A stretch of 40,417 bases of DNA from Dehalococcoidia bacterium (GTDB lineage: Bacteria; Chloroflexota; Dehalococcoidia; E44-bin15): assembly GCA_035528575.1 (NCBI GenBank), contig DATKYK010000022.1, forward strand, positions 1-40,417. Reading direction: 5' to 3'. How positions within the stretch are numbered: position 1 is the first letter of the stretch; each line of letters starts with the position of its first letter. The notes under the pieces are model-generated. The model made no database searches. It saw only the letters and a list, made by a program, of their open reading frames with translations, and was not told where the DNA came from. Below, piece by piece: positions 17,649-26,064 of this stretch. A program made the position numbers and the translations under genes.

Positions 17649-18476
17649 ATGACCGCGGATAAAAGTGTATTGCTCTACCATTTCTCCGGCACGGGGAACT
17701 CCAGAAGGTTGGCAGAAGTATCCTCTGAAAGATTTAAAGAATCAGGATTTAAGGCCAAAGTAAAAAATATTGAAGATAACGAGGTGGCTGAAAAGCACAA
17801 CGATTACTCCTGTCATGGTTTCATATTTCCCTCCCTTGGCTTTGGCATTCCCCGTATTATGACTGAGTTTATGCAAGCTCTCCCCCCCACAACGGAAAAA
17901 GAGGCATTTATTATAGTATCGATGGGAAATGAAGAATACCATATTCCGCCTTCAGAGGGCAAATGCCTGGGTCAAGGTAAGAAAATCTTGGAGAAAAAAG
18001 GATATAAGGTAGTCGGCGGAGACGCGGTAGCCATGCCTAACAACTGGATTACGGGGTGGAGCGCTCCCCCTCCAGAAAAGGCGGCACTAATAGTCGAAGC
18101 CGGTGAGCAAGCGGTCCGTAAATTCATCGAAAAGATTATAAATGGAGAGTTCTACATGAAAAAATCCCATTGGCTATCGAAGCTACTTGGGATCACTGTT
18201 AACCCATTTATGTTATATGGATTAAACTATTTGTACCTCGGTTTTTATGTAAACGATAAATGTAATTCCTGCGAAATCTGCGCCAAAATCTGCCCTGTAG
18301 AAAATATCGCAATGATAAATGGCAAGCCTAAGTGGGGAAAAGAGTGTTTCTGGTGTCATAGATGTTTAAACCTCTGTCCAAAAGAGTCCGCTCAGGGCAT
18401 ATTTATCGGCACATCGGCAAAAAGGAGAAGATACAAGGAACCACATCTGAAGGTAAAGGATTTAATCAGGGAATAG
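17649..18476 (+). CDS. EFR1-type flavodoxin/ferredoxin fusion protein, 275 aa
   Basis: N-terminal flavodoxin-like fold with the FMN phosphate loop FSGTGNSRR at ~11-19. Two C-terminal 4Fe-4S motifs follow: CNSCEICAKICP and CFWCHRCLNLCP. This architecture is that of EFR1-family proteins, cytosolic electron carriers that combine FMN and two clusters. It sits directly after the DUF362 gene with a 23-nt gap, so the two are probably co-transcribed. A likely role is to move low-potential electrons from ferredoxin (for example from the oxidoreductase at 5829-8406) to an unknown acceptor; this is inference. Confidence 0.85.
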   Translation: MTADKSVLLYHFSGTGNSRRLAEVSSERFKESGFKAKVKNIEDNEVAEKHNDYSCHGFIFPSLGFGIPRIMTEFMQALPPTTEKEAFIIVSMGNEEYHIPPSEGKCLGQGKKILEKKGYKVVGGDAVAMPNNWITGWSAPPPEKAALIVEAGEQAVRKFIEKIINGEFYMKKSHWLSKLLGITVNPFMLYGLNYLYLGFYVNDKCNSCEICAKICPVENIAMINGKPKWGKECFWCHRCLNLCPKESAQGIFIGTSAKRRRYKEPHLKVKDLIRE

Positions 18477-18546
18477 AAATACTGACACCAAGGTATACTA
18501 GCTATCTTTAACAAGAATCTATGGCTAAGAAAGGTAAGGGTTCAGA

Positions 18547-20055
18547 ATGAACATCTGGGAACTCGCTGAGAACGATTTCCAGGCTTTTGGCGAGCGTGTA
18601 GTTATGGTGTTCGAGGGACAGGAGTTCACAAATGCGGAGATGGGTCGAACGGCAAGGAAGCTGGGAAACGTACTAAAGGATCTGGGTGTAAAGCGAGGCG
18701 ACAGGGTAATAATTCAGATGCCAAACTGTCCAGAGGTTGGAGAGAGCTTCGGGGCAGTGTGGGGAATAGGCGCTGTTGTTGTACCGATGAACTATCTTAT
18801 CGGGGAGGAAGAAAGCGCCCATATATATCAGGACTGTGGTGCGGAGACGGTAATTAGCAGCTCTGAGTTTCTACCCAAGATTGAGGCATGTCGTGCAAGG
18901 GCTCCAGCTATTAAGAACGTGATCCTTATTGACAAGGAAGTGCCAAAGGGCTATCAATCGTTCTGGGAGCTCGTGGAAGGCAGCTCTGATGAGCTGGAGA
19001 TGGTGAAAACAGACGATGATGAACTGGCAGCCTTGGTTTACACTGCCGGGACCACGGGTCGCCCGAAGGGGGTCATGCATTCCCACGATAGCTTATATGC
19101 CGGAGCTAAAGTTGCGAGTGAATCCAGCGCTATGCTCGAGAGGAGGGTAACTGTCTTTGTATTACCCCTTTGCCATATATATGGAATACTTTGCATGAAT
19201 ATAGGCAACCTCCAAGGGGGTTGGAAATCTATCATTTTACCCTCTTTCAGTGTGGAGAATGTGTTTGAAGCGATTGAAAAGTATAAAGCTACAAGGTTCG
19301 CTGGTGTACCCACAATATATATCCTCATGCTCCTCTACCCCGAGCCTGAGAAGTATGACCTGAGCTCCATGCAGTCGTGGATATCAGCCTCCGCGCCCCT
19401 CTCTATGGAAACCTGGAAAGGCTTCAAGGATAAGTTCGGCTTTGAAATCATAGAGGCATGGGGGCTTACCGAATCGGGGGGCACTGGATGTATAATGCCC
19501 CCTAAGGGACCGATAAAGGTCGGCTCCATAGGTAAAACCACGAAAGGGACCGAGGTGAAAGTCGTCGATAACGATGGTAACGAGCTTCCCCAGGGTAAGG
19601 AGGGAGAGCTATTCATCAGCGGCTCAGGACTCATGAAAGGCTACTGGAATATGCCCGAGGAAACAGCGGAGTCTCTCAGAAATGGCTGGCTCTATACCGG
19701 GGATATCGGCTATGTTGATGAGGATGGCTACTTCTTTATCACCGATCGAAAGAAGGACTTAATCATAAAGGCCGGGGAGAACATCAGCCCCAGGGAGATT
19801 GAGGAAGTCCTTTTCGCCCATCACAGGGTAGCGGAGGCCGCCGTAGTTGGCATCAAGGATGATGTGTATGGTGAGGATATCAAGGCTTTCGTGGTATTGA
19901 AGCAGGGTGAGCAGGCCACGGCGGAGGAGATCATCGAGCATTGCCGCGCAAGACTCAAGACTTTTAAGACACCAAAGGAGCTACAGTTTATGGAATCCCT
20001 ACCCAAGAACCTCGTTGGCAAGGTTGAGAGGAAGGAGCTGCGGAAATTGGGATAG
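18547..20055 (+). CDS. Acyl-CoA synthetase (AMP-forming), medium/long-chain type
   Basis: 502 residues, the usual length. The adenylate-forming family motifs are present: the P-loop YTAGTTGRPKGVMHSH, WGLTESGG, GWLYTGDIGYVDEDGYFF, DRKKDLIIKAGENISPREIE and a C-terminal GKVERKEL lysine motif. It converts a fatty or aromatic acid, ATP and CoA to acyl-CoA, AMP and pyrophosphate. The substrate is uncertain; the overall pattern fits fatty acids better than benzoate or phenylacetate. The ribosome-binding site is AAGGTAAGGG. It precedes a patatin-type phospholipase (83-nt gap), so the pair could release and then activate fatty acids. Confidence 0.88.
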   Translation: MNIWELAENDFQAFGERVVMVFEGQEFTNAEMGRTARKLGNVLKDLGVKRGDRVIIQMPNCPEVGESFGAVWGIGAVVVPMNYLIGEEESAHIYQDCGAETVISSSEFLPKIEACRARAPAIKNVILIDKEVPKGYQSFWELVEGSSDELEMVKTDDDELAALVYTAGTTGRPKGVMHSHDSLYAGAKVASESSAMLERRVTVFVLPLCHIYGILCMNIGNLQGGWKSIILPSFSVENVFEAIEKYKATRFAGVPTIYILMLLYPEPEKYDLSSMQSWISASAPLSMETWKGFKDKFGFEIIEAWGLTESGGTGCIMPPKGPIKVGSIGKTTKGTEVKVVDNDGNELPQGKEGELFISGSGLMKGYWNMPEETAESLRNGWLYTGDIGYVDEDGYFFITDRKKDLIIKAGENISPREIEEVLFAHHRVAEAAVVGIKDDVYGEDIKAFVVLKQGEQATAEEIIEHCRARLKTFKTPKELQFMESLPKNLVGKVERKELRKLG

Positions 20056-20138
20056 AGCGTCCTGCGCTTTTCAGAGCAATCCTATGTCCACCATAGGCAA
20101 TAAAAAATAGCTGTGATAGCTAGAAGGAGCGTGGCACT

Positions 20139-21935
20139 ATGACAGACGACATTCAATCCTTTTTGGCGACATCACCCGTTTTCAAGGACGTGCCTCCCGA
20201 ACAATTAGCGGAAATTGCGCCGCTCTTCCAAACGGAGCGCTATCGTGCCGGAACGGTCATACTGCATCAGGGTGATTACAGTCCGGCCGTTTATTTCCTG
20301 CGTTCGGGACGCCTCGTGGTACGCGTACAAAGGGGCGAGTTGAGGGAAACGGTAGCCTACTTACAGCCTCCAGCCATTGTCGGCGAACTGTCATTTTTCA
20401 CCGGGCGCCGCATCGTCGCTGACGTCGAGGTGGAGGTAGACGCAGAACTGGTGTTCTTGACCAAAGAGGCCTTTTCCAAGCTGCCGAAGGAGGGGGACGT
20501 AATCCTTACTGGGCTCATGGGGGAGATCGCGGGGAGACTGCATGAGACTATGACTCGCGGCGCAAAGGTGCCGGAGTCGCCTATCGCCTTGCTCTATAAC
20601 CATCCCAATTGGGAAGCTCCATTAAGCTTTGCCTCTGGGCTGGCCTGCTCGTTGGCCCGCCAGAGTGGACGTCAAACGCTCCTGGTAAACCTGGGCGCAG
20701 TGTCCCCTCACGAGGTCCGCTTGCTTGACGGTAGTGCCAGTGCCTGCTCCCTGGCTGTGAGTGCGGAGGACGAAAACCTGCGCGCTGACGTGGCCCAAAA
20801 GCTGACTGCCTGGAAAGACAGTTTTGAAAATTTGCTCTTGAACCCGGTGGGTCCGCAGGCAGCGGCTATCGCTGAAACCATCAAAGAGTTCACGAATTTT
20901 CGGGGAGACCTGGTCGGCCCAGGCGATCCAGTTCCAGGCGAGGCGGGGGAGGCGCATTTCATCGTCCAGAGCGCCTTGCGTCCCACATTGCCGTTTCTCA
21001 CTGGCAGGCAGCAATTGGTTTTTGATGCGGCGGCTTCGGAATCCGCTTACCTGTCGGGTCATCCGATAACATCTCGGTTCCAGCGCAGCGTGGATTCCAT
21101 CGCCCGTTGTATTGCCGGACTTCAGGTGGGCCTGACGCTGGGTGCCGGCGCCGCATGGGGCTGGGCACACATTGGCGCGCTTTCGGTCCTGGAGGACGCC
21201 GGCCTGCCAATTGATTGTATCTCCGGTTCCTCGATGGGAAGCGCCATGGGCGCGGTTTATAGCGTGGGCTACACTATACAAGAGATGAAAGAGATGGCTG
21301 TTTCCTACCCCTGGCGCTCGAAGCGCTTACGCGAATGGCGCTTCTGGCGCATGTGTCTGCTCAACGAAAGGGTGTTCCTGAAGACTTTACACGAGTATTT
21401 CGGCGACCGCCTGGTAAACCAGACGGAGATCCCGTATTGGGCCAACTCCGTGGATATCCAAACCGGCCGCGAGTACACGATCAGGACTGATACTTTGGTG
21501 GAATGCGTTCGCAGCTCGTGCGCTATGCCTGGTTTGTTGCCTCCGCGGCCGTGCGAGGGCCACCTGCTGGTCGACGGCGGGATCATGGATCCCGTACCCG
21601 TAAAACTCGTCCGGCAGATGGGCTGCCACTTCAGCATTGGCATCAATGTCATGGCTGAGATCGAGTCAGGTAAGGTGAAACGCCGGTATCCGTTCAACGC
21701 CTTCGAGATCGTGCTGCGCTGTATGTTCGCGATGGCGCACGAAATCGGCCAGGCACAGGCGGAGCGTACTGCGGCCGTGGTTTTTACGCCGGAACCGGGA
21801 GAGATTGGGATCCTTGATTTTTCCCGCAGTCCAGAACTCATTGAATGCGGCCGTAAAGCGGCGGAGGAACATATGCCAGCGATTCTCGCTAGCTATCAAA
21901 ACTTGAAGGCCAGTTCGCCAGGAGGGCAGCCGTAA
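20139..21935 (+). CDS. Cyclic-nucleotide-binding-domain patatin-like phospholipase (NTE family)
   Basis: 598 residues, start supported by AAGGAG about 10 nt upstream. Residues ~10-130 form a CNBD fold; the phosphate-binding cassette reads GELSFFTGRRIVADV at 82-96. Residues ~145-310 are a linker domain of the kind seen in bacterial NTE-like proteins. The patatin domain follows from ~328, with a Gly-rich oxyanion loop (GAGAAWGWAHIG, where the usual ARG is AWG), the nucleophile Ser365 in GSSMG and the catalytic Asp479 in DGG. It should hydrolyse phospholipids or lysophospholipids at the membrane. Arg in the cassette is offset by one relative to cAMP-binding CNBDs, so ligand binding is uncertain. 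It is richer in GC than its AT-rich neighbours, which hints at a different origin. Confidence 0.9.
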   Translation: MTDDIQSFLATSPVFKDVPPEQLAEIAPLFQTERYRAGTVILHQGDYSPAVYFLRSGRLVVRVQRGELRETVAYLQPPAIVGELSFFTGRRIVADVEVEVDAELVFLTKEAFSKLPKEGDVILTGLMGEIAGRLHETMTRGAKVPESPIALLYNHPNWEAPLSFASGLACSLARQSGRQTLLVNLGAVSPHEVRLLDGSASACSLAVSAEDENLRADVAQKLTAWKDSFENLLLNPVGPQAAAIAETIKEFTNFRGDLVGPGDPVPGEAGEAHFIVQSALRPTLPFLTGRQQLVFDAAASESAYLSGHPITSRFQRSVDSIARCIAGLQVGLTLGAGAAWGWAHIGALSVLEDAGLPIDCISGSSMGSAMGAVYSVGYTIQEMKEMAVSYPWRSKRLREWRFWRMCLLNERVFLKTLHEYFGDRLVNQTEIPYWANSVDIQTGREYTIRTDTLVECVRSSCAMPGLLPPRPCEGHLLVDGGIMDPVPVKLVRQMGCHFSIGINVMAEIESGKVKRRYPFNAFEIVLRCMFAMAHEIGQAQAERTAAVVFTPEPGEIGILDFSRSPELIECGRKAAEEHMPAILASYQNLKASSPGGQP

Positions 21936-22056
21936 GTGGCTTCGCCGGAACTCTGATGGGTGGCTGGCTAGTCATATCTTGATAGGCGTTGGCACCATCA
22001 GTGCCCAAGCGCTAGAGAAATGCAAGACTGCTCCATAGAAGCGGGGGAGCGGGGCG

Positions 22057-22118
22057 ATGACAATGAAATGCCCAAAATGCCAGACCGAAAACCCTGAGGG
22101 TGCCAACTTCTGTCGAAA
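22057..22118 (+). pseudogene. Relic of a sensor-cyclase gene start (zinc ribbon only)
   Basis: Downstream of a purine-rich GCGGGGGAGCGGGG stretch, an ATGACAATG start encodes MKCPKCQTENPEGANFC, matching the first zinc-ribbon half of the two intact cyclases almost base for base. After the third cysteine codon similarity stops and the frame runs into unrelated sequence ending at 22242. I read this as the broken 5' end of a third family member. The remaining gap to 22315 holds nothing else that I can support. Confidence 0.65.
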
Positions 22119-22314
22119 AAAACGGGCATCAGTATTTGCAGGATTCGTTCTGTGGTTTTTTTCTGAGTCATTAGTAATTGGCCGCAGTCTATTGGCCCTG
22201 CCCATTGCTTCAATGAGATTTAAGGCGACGTTGTTGAAATAATAGTAATGGGGCGACCACTGTAGCAAACTCCCGGTCACATATAAACTGCTAAGGCTTT
22301 TTAAGGGAAACGAC

Positions 22315-23511
22315 ATGGACTTCCGATTTAGCGAGCGAGAAGAGACCTTTCGTGGAGAGGTTGATGATTTTATTAAGAGGGAACTCCCTGCAAACTGGGC
22401 GGAGGAAAACCTTTACTGGCCTGGTGGATACGGCACTATCCCGGAATTTGAGGAGACTAACCCCGTTGTTGAGCAGTTCAGGCATCGACTGGCAGAGAAG
22501 CGCTGGCTGACCATCTCATGGCCTAAAGAATACGACGGTGCAGGACGATCCTACATCGAACAAGCTATCTTCCAAGAACGTATCACTTACCATAGGGCGC
22601 CCATGGCTGATATAGGTGTGCTTATCTCCGGCCCCACCATTATACGCTTCGGGAGTGATGAGATGAAAAGGGAGTGGTTGCCCAGGATAGCCAGGGGAGA
22701 TATAAGGTTCTGGCTTGCCTACAGTGAGCCAAATGCGGGCTCTGACCTCTCCGCAATTCAAACGCATGCTGTCGAGGACGGCGATGACTTGGTTATTAAT
22801 GGCCAGAAGACCTGGAGTAGTGGTGCACATACATCAGATTACGCGTGGATGGCTGTAAGAACAGACACTGATGCACCCGCGCACAAGGGAATATCGTTAA
22901 TCATAGTGGATAACAGGTCAGAGGGCATTACTATTCGTCCATTGATAAATATGTGTGGCCATCATTCTTTTAACGAGGTATTTTTCGACAACGTAAGGGT
23001 CAATAAAAAGAACATTGTCGGGAATATAAATCGAGGATGGTATTACCTGATGGTCGCCCTCGATTATGAGAGGCTCGCAGTTGCCATAGGAGGCTTCCGT
23101 CGAACCTTTGAGGAATTAGTACAGTACGCCAAGGAGACGAAATACAACGGGCAGGCTGTTAGCAGTGATCCTCTGATACAGAATAGGTTAGCAGCGATGA
23201 GGATCGAGATAGAGATAGCATATATGTTCTTTTGGCAAACCGCTTGGATGCTGGACCAGGGTTTTTCTACAAATATTGGGGCATCGGTGCTGAAGCTATT
23301 TACCACGGAACTAAGTCATAAACTTGCCAGAACCTGCATGGATGTTATCGGACCCTATGCGGAACTAAAGATGGGTTCGAAATGGGCCCCATTAGGAGGC
23401 AGGGTTTGCACGGGTTACTTGGACTCTGTATCTGCACTCATTGGTGCTGGCACCTCGGAAATTCAGCGCAACATAATTGCCATGAGGGGACTCGGCCTGC
23501 CCTTAGTATAG
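22315..23511 (+). CDS. Acyl-CoA dehydrogenase
   Basis: 398 residues, full length for the family, with AAGGGAAA before the ATG. FAD/substrate motifs: LAYSEPNAGSDLSAIQT, INGQKTWSSGA, FFDNVRV and the C-terminal GAGTSEIQRNIIAMRGLGLP. The residue before the late GT is Ala, not the catalytic Glu of medium-chain enzymes. A Glu at 252 in LDYERLAVA instead sits where isovaleryl-CoA and long-chain dehydrogenases carry their base, so the enzyme should be active with that arrangement. It oxidises acyl-CoA to enoyl-CoA with FAD, passing electrons to an electron-transfer flavoprotein not found here. Together with the acyl-CoA synthetase it points to fatty- or branched-chain-acid oxidation. Confidence 0.9.
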   Translation: MDFRFSEREETFRGEVDDFIKRELPANWAEENLYWPGGYGTIPEFEETNPVVEQFRHRLAEKRWLTISWPKEYDGAGRSYIEQAIFQERITYHRAPMADIGVLISGPTIIRFGSDEMKREWLPRIARGDIRFWLAYSEPNAGSDLSAIQTHAVEDGDDLVINGQKTWSSGAHTSDYAWMAVRTDTDAPAHKGISLIIVDNRSEGITIRPLINMCGHHSFNEVFFDNVRVNKKNIVGNINRGWYYLMVALDYERLAVAIGGFRRTFEELVQYAKETKYNGQAVSSDPLIQNRLAAMRIEIEIAYMFFWQTAWMLDQGFSTNIGASVLKLFTTELSHKLARTCMDVIGPYAELKMGSKWAPLGGRVCTGYLDSVSALIGAGTSEIQRNIIAMRGLGLPLV

Positions 23512-23524
23512 AAGAGCCCGTGGC

Positions 23525-23876
23525 ATGGGAATAAATTGCTGGCTGCGCAAGACGCAAGAGGTGCTGGAGGGAGTAGAGGACTGACGAATGAAATGCCCAA
23601 AATGCTAGTTTGATAATCCGGAAGGGGCCATATTCTGCGGTAAATGCGGAGCCAAACAGGAAGGGACTTGCCCACAGTATGACTCTTGAAATCCTCTCGA
23701 CTTCAATTTTCTATGTGAGGTGCGGCCACGATCTAACAGAGCTCGAAACAGCTACTCCCGAACAACCCCCTGAAGACCTCTCCTTTGACGAGAAGAAAGT
23801 ATTGGTGGACGGTATCCAGAAGTTTCTGGATTATGCGATAGAACTCAAAGAGAAACAACCCGACATGTTTCATTAA
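23525..23876 (+). pseudogene. Relic of a sensor-cyclase tandem junction
   Basis: 23525-23584 encodes MGINCWLRKTQEVLEGVED and a stop, matching the last 19 codons of the intact cyclases. Four nt later an ATG at 23588 begins MKCPKC, then an in-frame TAG, then DNPEGAIFCGKCGAK, the start of a next copy. A second stop and a frame change follow, after which VRCGHDL of the second zinc ribbon reappears. The tail to 23876 (containing DEKKVLVDGIQKFLDYA) does not match the intact genes. This is the scar of a former head-to-tail cyclase array with the gene bodies lost. Confidence 0.75.
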
Positions 23877-24206
23877 ATCATTTCAGATTACGAATCATCT
23901 ACCCAGATAAGAGACCTGTAGATAGAAGCTGCTTTGCTACTCCCAGTTCAGTTTTGTTCTCTGAAAACAACTATTTTAGTAGAATCGTGCCATAGGCCCT
24001 AATTGTGCTGTAAGGGCAAAGGCGACACCTATAGTATCATTATTAGTGGTTTCCACTACATAGAGAAAGCGCATACAAAAATCTACCAACCCAATATACC
24101 CAAATGCAGGTGCCTCAACTTGCTAAAACAACCCCCATTTCAACCTCGCAACAGCTTAGTGGACGTATAGGGAGTTCTCCTCCGCTTCAGGGCAGCCAAA
24201 CAGAAA
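23877..24206. other. Intergenic stretch without a supportable gene
   Basis: The gap 23877-24335 has only short open frames on either strand. The only clear structure is the hairpin at 24207-24227, downstream of the minus-strand decarboxylase operon. Confidence 0.6.
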
Positions 24207-24227
24207 GGCACGGTATAAAACCGTGCC
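24198..24227 (-). terminator. Probable terminator of the decarboxylase operon
   Basis: Perfect 8-bp GC-rich stem (GGCACGGT at 24207-24214 with 24220-24227) and a 5-nt loop. On the minus strand it is followed by TTTCTGTTT. It lies about 110 nt beyond the stop at 24336. Confidence 0.6.
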
Positions 24228-24335
24228 CTATCGATTGCTCGGTAGCTATAGTTGAATTCGCACCAACGACCTCAGGAACAAGACAAATGTCATACACAGG
24301 CTGGCGACCGTTGACAACGGATCCTCTGAATACCT

Positions 24336-25457
24336 TTATGCCAAGAATGCGATCAGCAGTCCGGCTACTGTAGCGGAGCCGATGACTCCGGCGACGTTCG
24401 GCCCCATGGCATGGAGCAGCAGGAAGTTCTGCGGGTTAGCGCGCTGCCCCTCAACCTGCACTACCCTCGCTGCCATGGGCACTGCAGAGACCCCAGCGGC
24501 ACCGATGAGCGGGTTGACCTTCCCCCCGGTGAGCCAGCACATCAGCTTGCCCATCAGAACGCCGCTGGCGGTCCCGAAACCGAAGGCGAACAGCCCGAGC
24601 AAGAATATCTTAAGGGTATCAGGGGTCAGCACCTTATTGGCAGCCATCTCGGCACCGACGACGATGCACAGGAAGATAGTGATGATGTTTATCAGTTCGT
24701 TGCCCGCTGTCTTGTGCAGACGCTCGGTGACACCGCACTCACGCAGCAGGTTGCCGAACATCAGCATCCCGATAAGCGGTGCCGCTTTGGGCAGCAGCAG
24801 GACCACGATCACTGTGATAATAATAGGGAACAGGATCAGCTCCAGCCTGGAGACCTCACGGGTATCCTCCATGACGATGGCCCTCTCCCTCTTGTTGGTG
24901 AGCAGCCGCATAATAGGCGGCTGGATAATGGGCACCAGCGCCATGTAGGAATAGGCAGCGATGGCTATTATACCCAGCAGTTCCGGCTTATCCGGAGCCA
25001 GCATCACAGTGGTGTATATCGCCGTGGGACCGTCTGCACCGCCGATGATTCCAATGCTGCCTGCCTCGTTCATGGGAAAGCCCCAGGCAAGCGCTAAAAA
25101 GAATGCAGCAAAGATGCCGAACTGCGCCGCCGCGCCGAGGAAAAACGTCTTGGGATTTGCCAGCAGGGGGCTGAAGTCGGTAAGTGCCCCGATACCGAGA
25201 AAAATAAGGGGGGGGAAAATGGCCAGGTGAACGCCCAAACCGAGGTAATTGAGCAGACCACCCTCCTCCATCAGACCAGTGCCCGGGAGGTTGGCCAGTA
25301 TTACGCCGAAACCGATGGGGAGCAGCAGAAGTGGCTCATATTTCTTCTTAATCGCCAGATAGATAAGGACTCCGCCGACGACGAGCATAACCACATTGCC
25401 CCAGTATAAGCCGGCGAAGCCTGTTGTGTTTAGAAATTCCCAGATTCGATCCAGCAC
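24336..25457 (-). CDS. gcdB: Sodium-pumping decarboxylase beta subunit (OadB/GcdB/MmdB family)
   Basis: 373 residues, very hydrophobic, with about ten membrane segments. Family signatures: LIFLGIGALTDFSPLLANP, the Asp-containing SIGIIGGADGPTAIYTT implicated in sodium transport, and the C-terminal GAAGVSAVPMAARVVQ and NPQNFLLLHAMGPNVAGVIGSA. It couples decarboxylation of carboxybiotin to sodium export across the cytoplasmic membrane. It is preceded by the biotin carrier (3-nt gap) and a small membrane subunit. The carboxyltransferase that would define the substrate (oxaloacetate, methylmalonyl-CoA or glutaconyl-CoA) is not in the window. The symbol is family-level only. Confidence 0.92.
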   Translation of the reverse strand: MLDRIWEFLNTTGFAGLYWGNVVMLVVGGVLIYLAIKKKYEPLLLLPIGFGVILANLPGTGLMEEGGLLNYLGLGVHLAIFPPLIFLGIGALTDFSPLLANPKTFFLGAAAQFGIFAAFFLALAWGFPMNEAGSIGIIGGADGPTAIYTTVMLAPDKPELLGIIAIAAYSYMALVPIIQPPIMRLLTNKRERAIVMEDTREVSRLELILFPIIITVIVVLLLPKAAPLIGMLMFGNLLRECGVTERLHKTAGNELINIITIFLCIVVGAEMAANKVLTPDTLKIFLLGLFAFGFGTASGVLMGKLMCWLTGGKVNPLIGAAGVSAVPMAARVVQVEGQRANPQNFLLLHAMGPNVAGVIGSATVAGLLIAFLA

Positions 25458-25460
25458 CCT

Positions 25461-25850
25461 CTATCCCTCGATAGAAACCATGGGCTCCCCCTTTTTCACA
25501 TAACCACCCTCCGATACATGTATCTCCTTGATCTTACCATCTTTAGGAGAACGTATATCACTCTCCATCTTCATCGCTTCCAGAATGAGTACGCCGCCCG
25601 CCTTCACCGTATCGCCAACCCTGCCCTGCATAGGTGATGGCACAACGCCCTCATCAAGTATCCTAGGCACAGGCGGCTGTGATGCCAGCGGTGGGGCTTC
25701 AGGAGGTTTTGGCAGGGCTTCAGTTGGCTTATTAATCATTGGTACCGGTGGCACGTTGGCCATTGGGGGTGGCACCCTGCCCTCCACTACCTCTTCAACA
25801 TCTACCTCGTAAGTCTCACCCTCCAGGGTGATCTTGAACCTTCGTTTCAT
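25461..25850 (-). CDS. Biotin carboxyl carrier subunit of the decarboxylase
   Basis: 129 residues: a short N-terminal domain (FKITLEGETYEVDVEEV), a Pro/Ala-rich flexible linker at ~27-65, then a biotinyl domain with the biotinylated lysine in EAMKMES and a closing KIKEIHVSEGGYVKKGEPMV. Between PSPMQGR and VGDTVKAGG about 8 residues usually present in the family (a strand such as ...KVLVK...) are missing, checked directly in the DNA. This may weaken the fold or be a lineage feature. It carries CO2 between the carboxyltransferase and the beta subunit. It sits 4 nt after the small subunit gene. Confidence 0.88.
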   Translation of the reverse strand: MKRRFKITLEGETYEVDVEEVVEGRVPPPMANVPPVPMINKPTEALPKPPEAPPLASQPPVPRILDEGVVPSPMQGRVGDTVKAGGVLILEAMKMESDIRSPKDGKIKEIHVSEGGYVKKGEPMVSIEG

Positions 25851-25854
25851 TTAC

Positions 25855-26064
25855 TTACCTCTTGCTCGATCGATCCAAATAGCTCCTCACTGCAGCCGCA
25901 ATTATCGCCTTTCTCCCTGCTGCCTTGGGCCCTTCCTTAACCCTCCTCCCAACGCTAGCCCCCCACTGCAGGCCCCGGCTTAACCCTACAAAACAGAAAG
26001 AAATCAGCAGGAGTGCCACCAGTGCGATCACCGTCAGCTGTAAGGCGTCGATGTAACCTTCCAT
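25855..26064 (-). CDS. Small membrane subunit of the decarboxylase (OadG/MmdD-like)
   Basis: 69 residues with a single N-terminal membrane helix (LTVIALVALLLISFCFVGL) and a basic cytoplasmic tail. Size, topology and position at the head of a biotin carrier plus beta-subunit operon match the gamma/delta assembly subunits of sodium-pumping decarboxylases. Sequence conservation in this family is low, so context carries most of the weight. No clear ribosome-binding site precedes the ATG. Upstream, 26065-26292 has no supportable gene but holds repeat material. Confidence 0.7.
   Translation of the reverse strand: MEGYIDALQLTVIALVALLLISFCFVGLSRGLQWGASVGRRVKEGPKAAGRKAIIAAAVRSYLDRSSKR

Noticed and set aside
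20622-21281. Long open frame on the minus strand (219 codons) inside the patatin gene
   Set aside because: Antisense shadow of a well-supported GC-rich gene; the translation has no recognisable domain and no ribosome-binding site.
24411-25097. 228-codon plus-strand frame opposite the decarboxylase beta subunit
   Set aside because: The minus-strand protein is an unmistakable family member; the antisense product is His/Gln-rich and lacks any motif.
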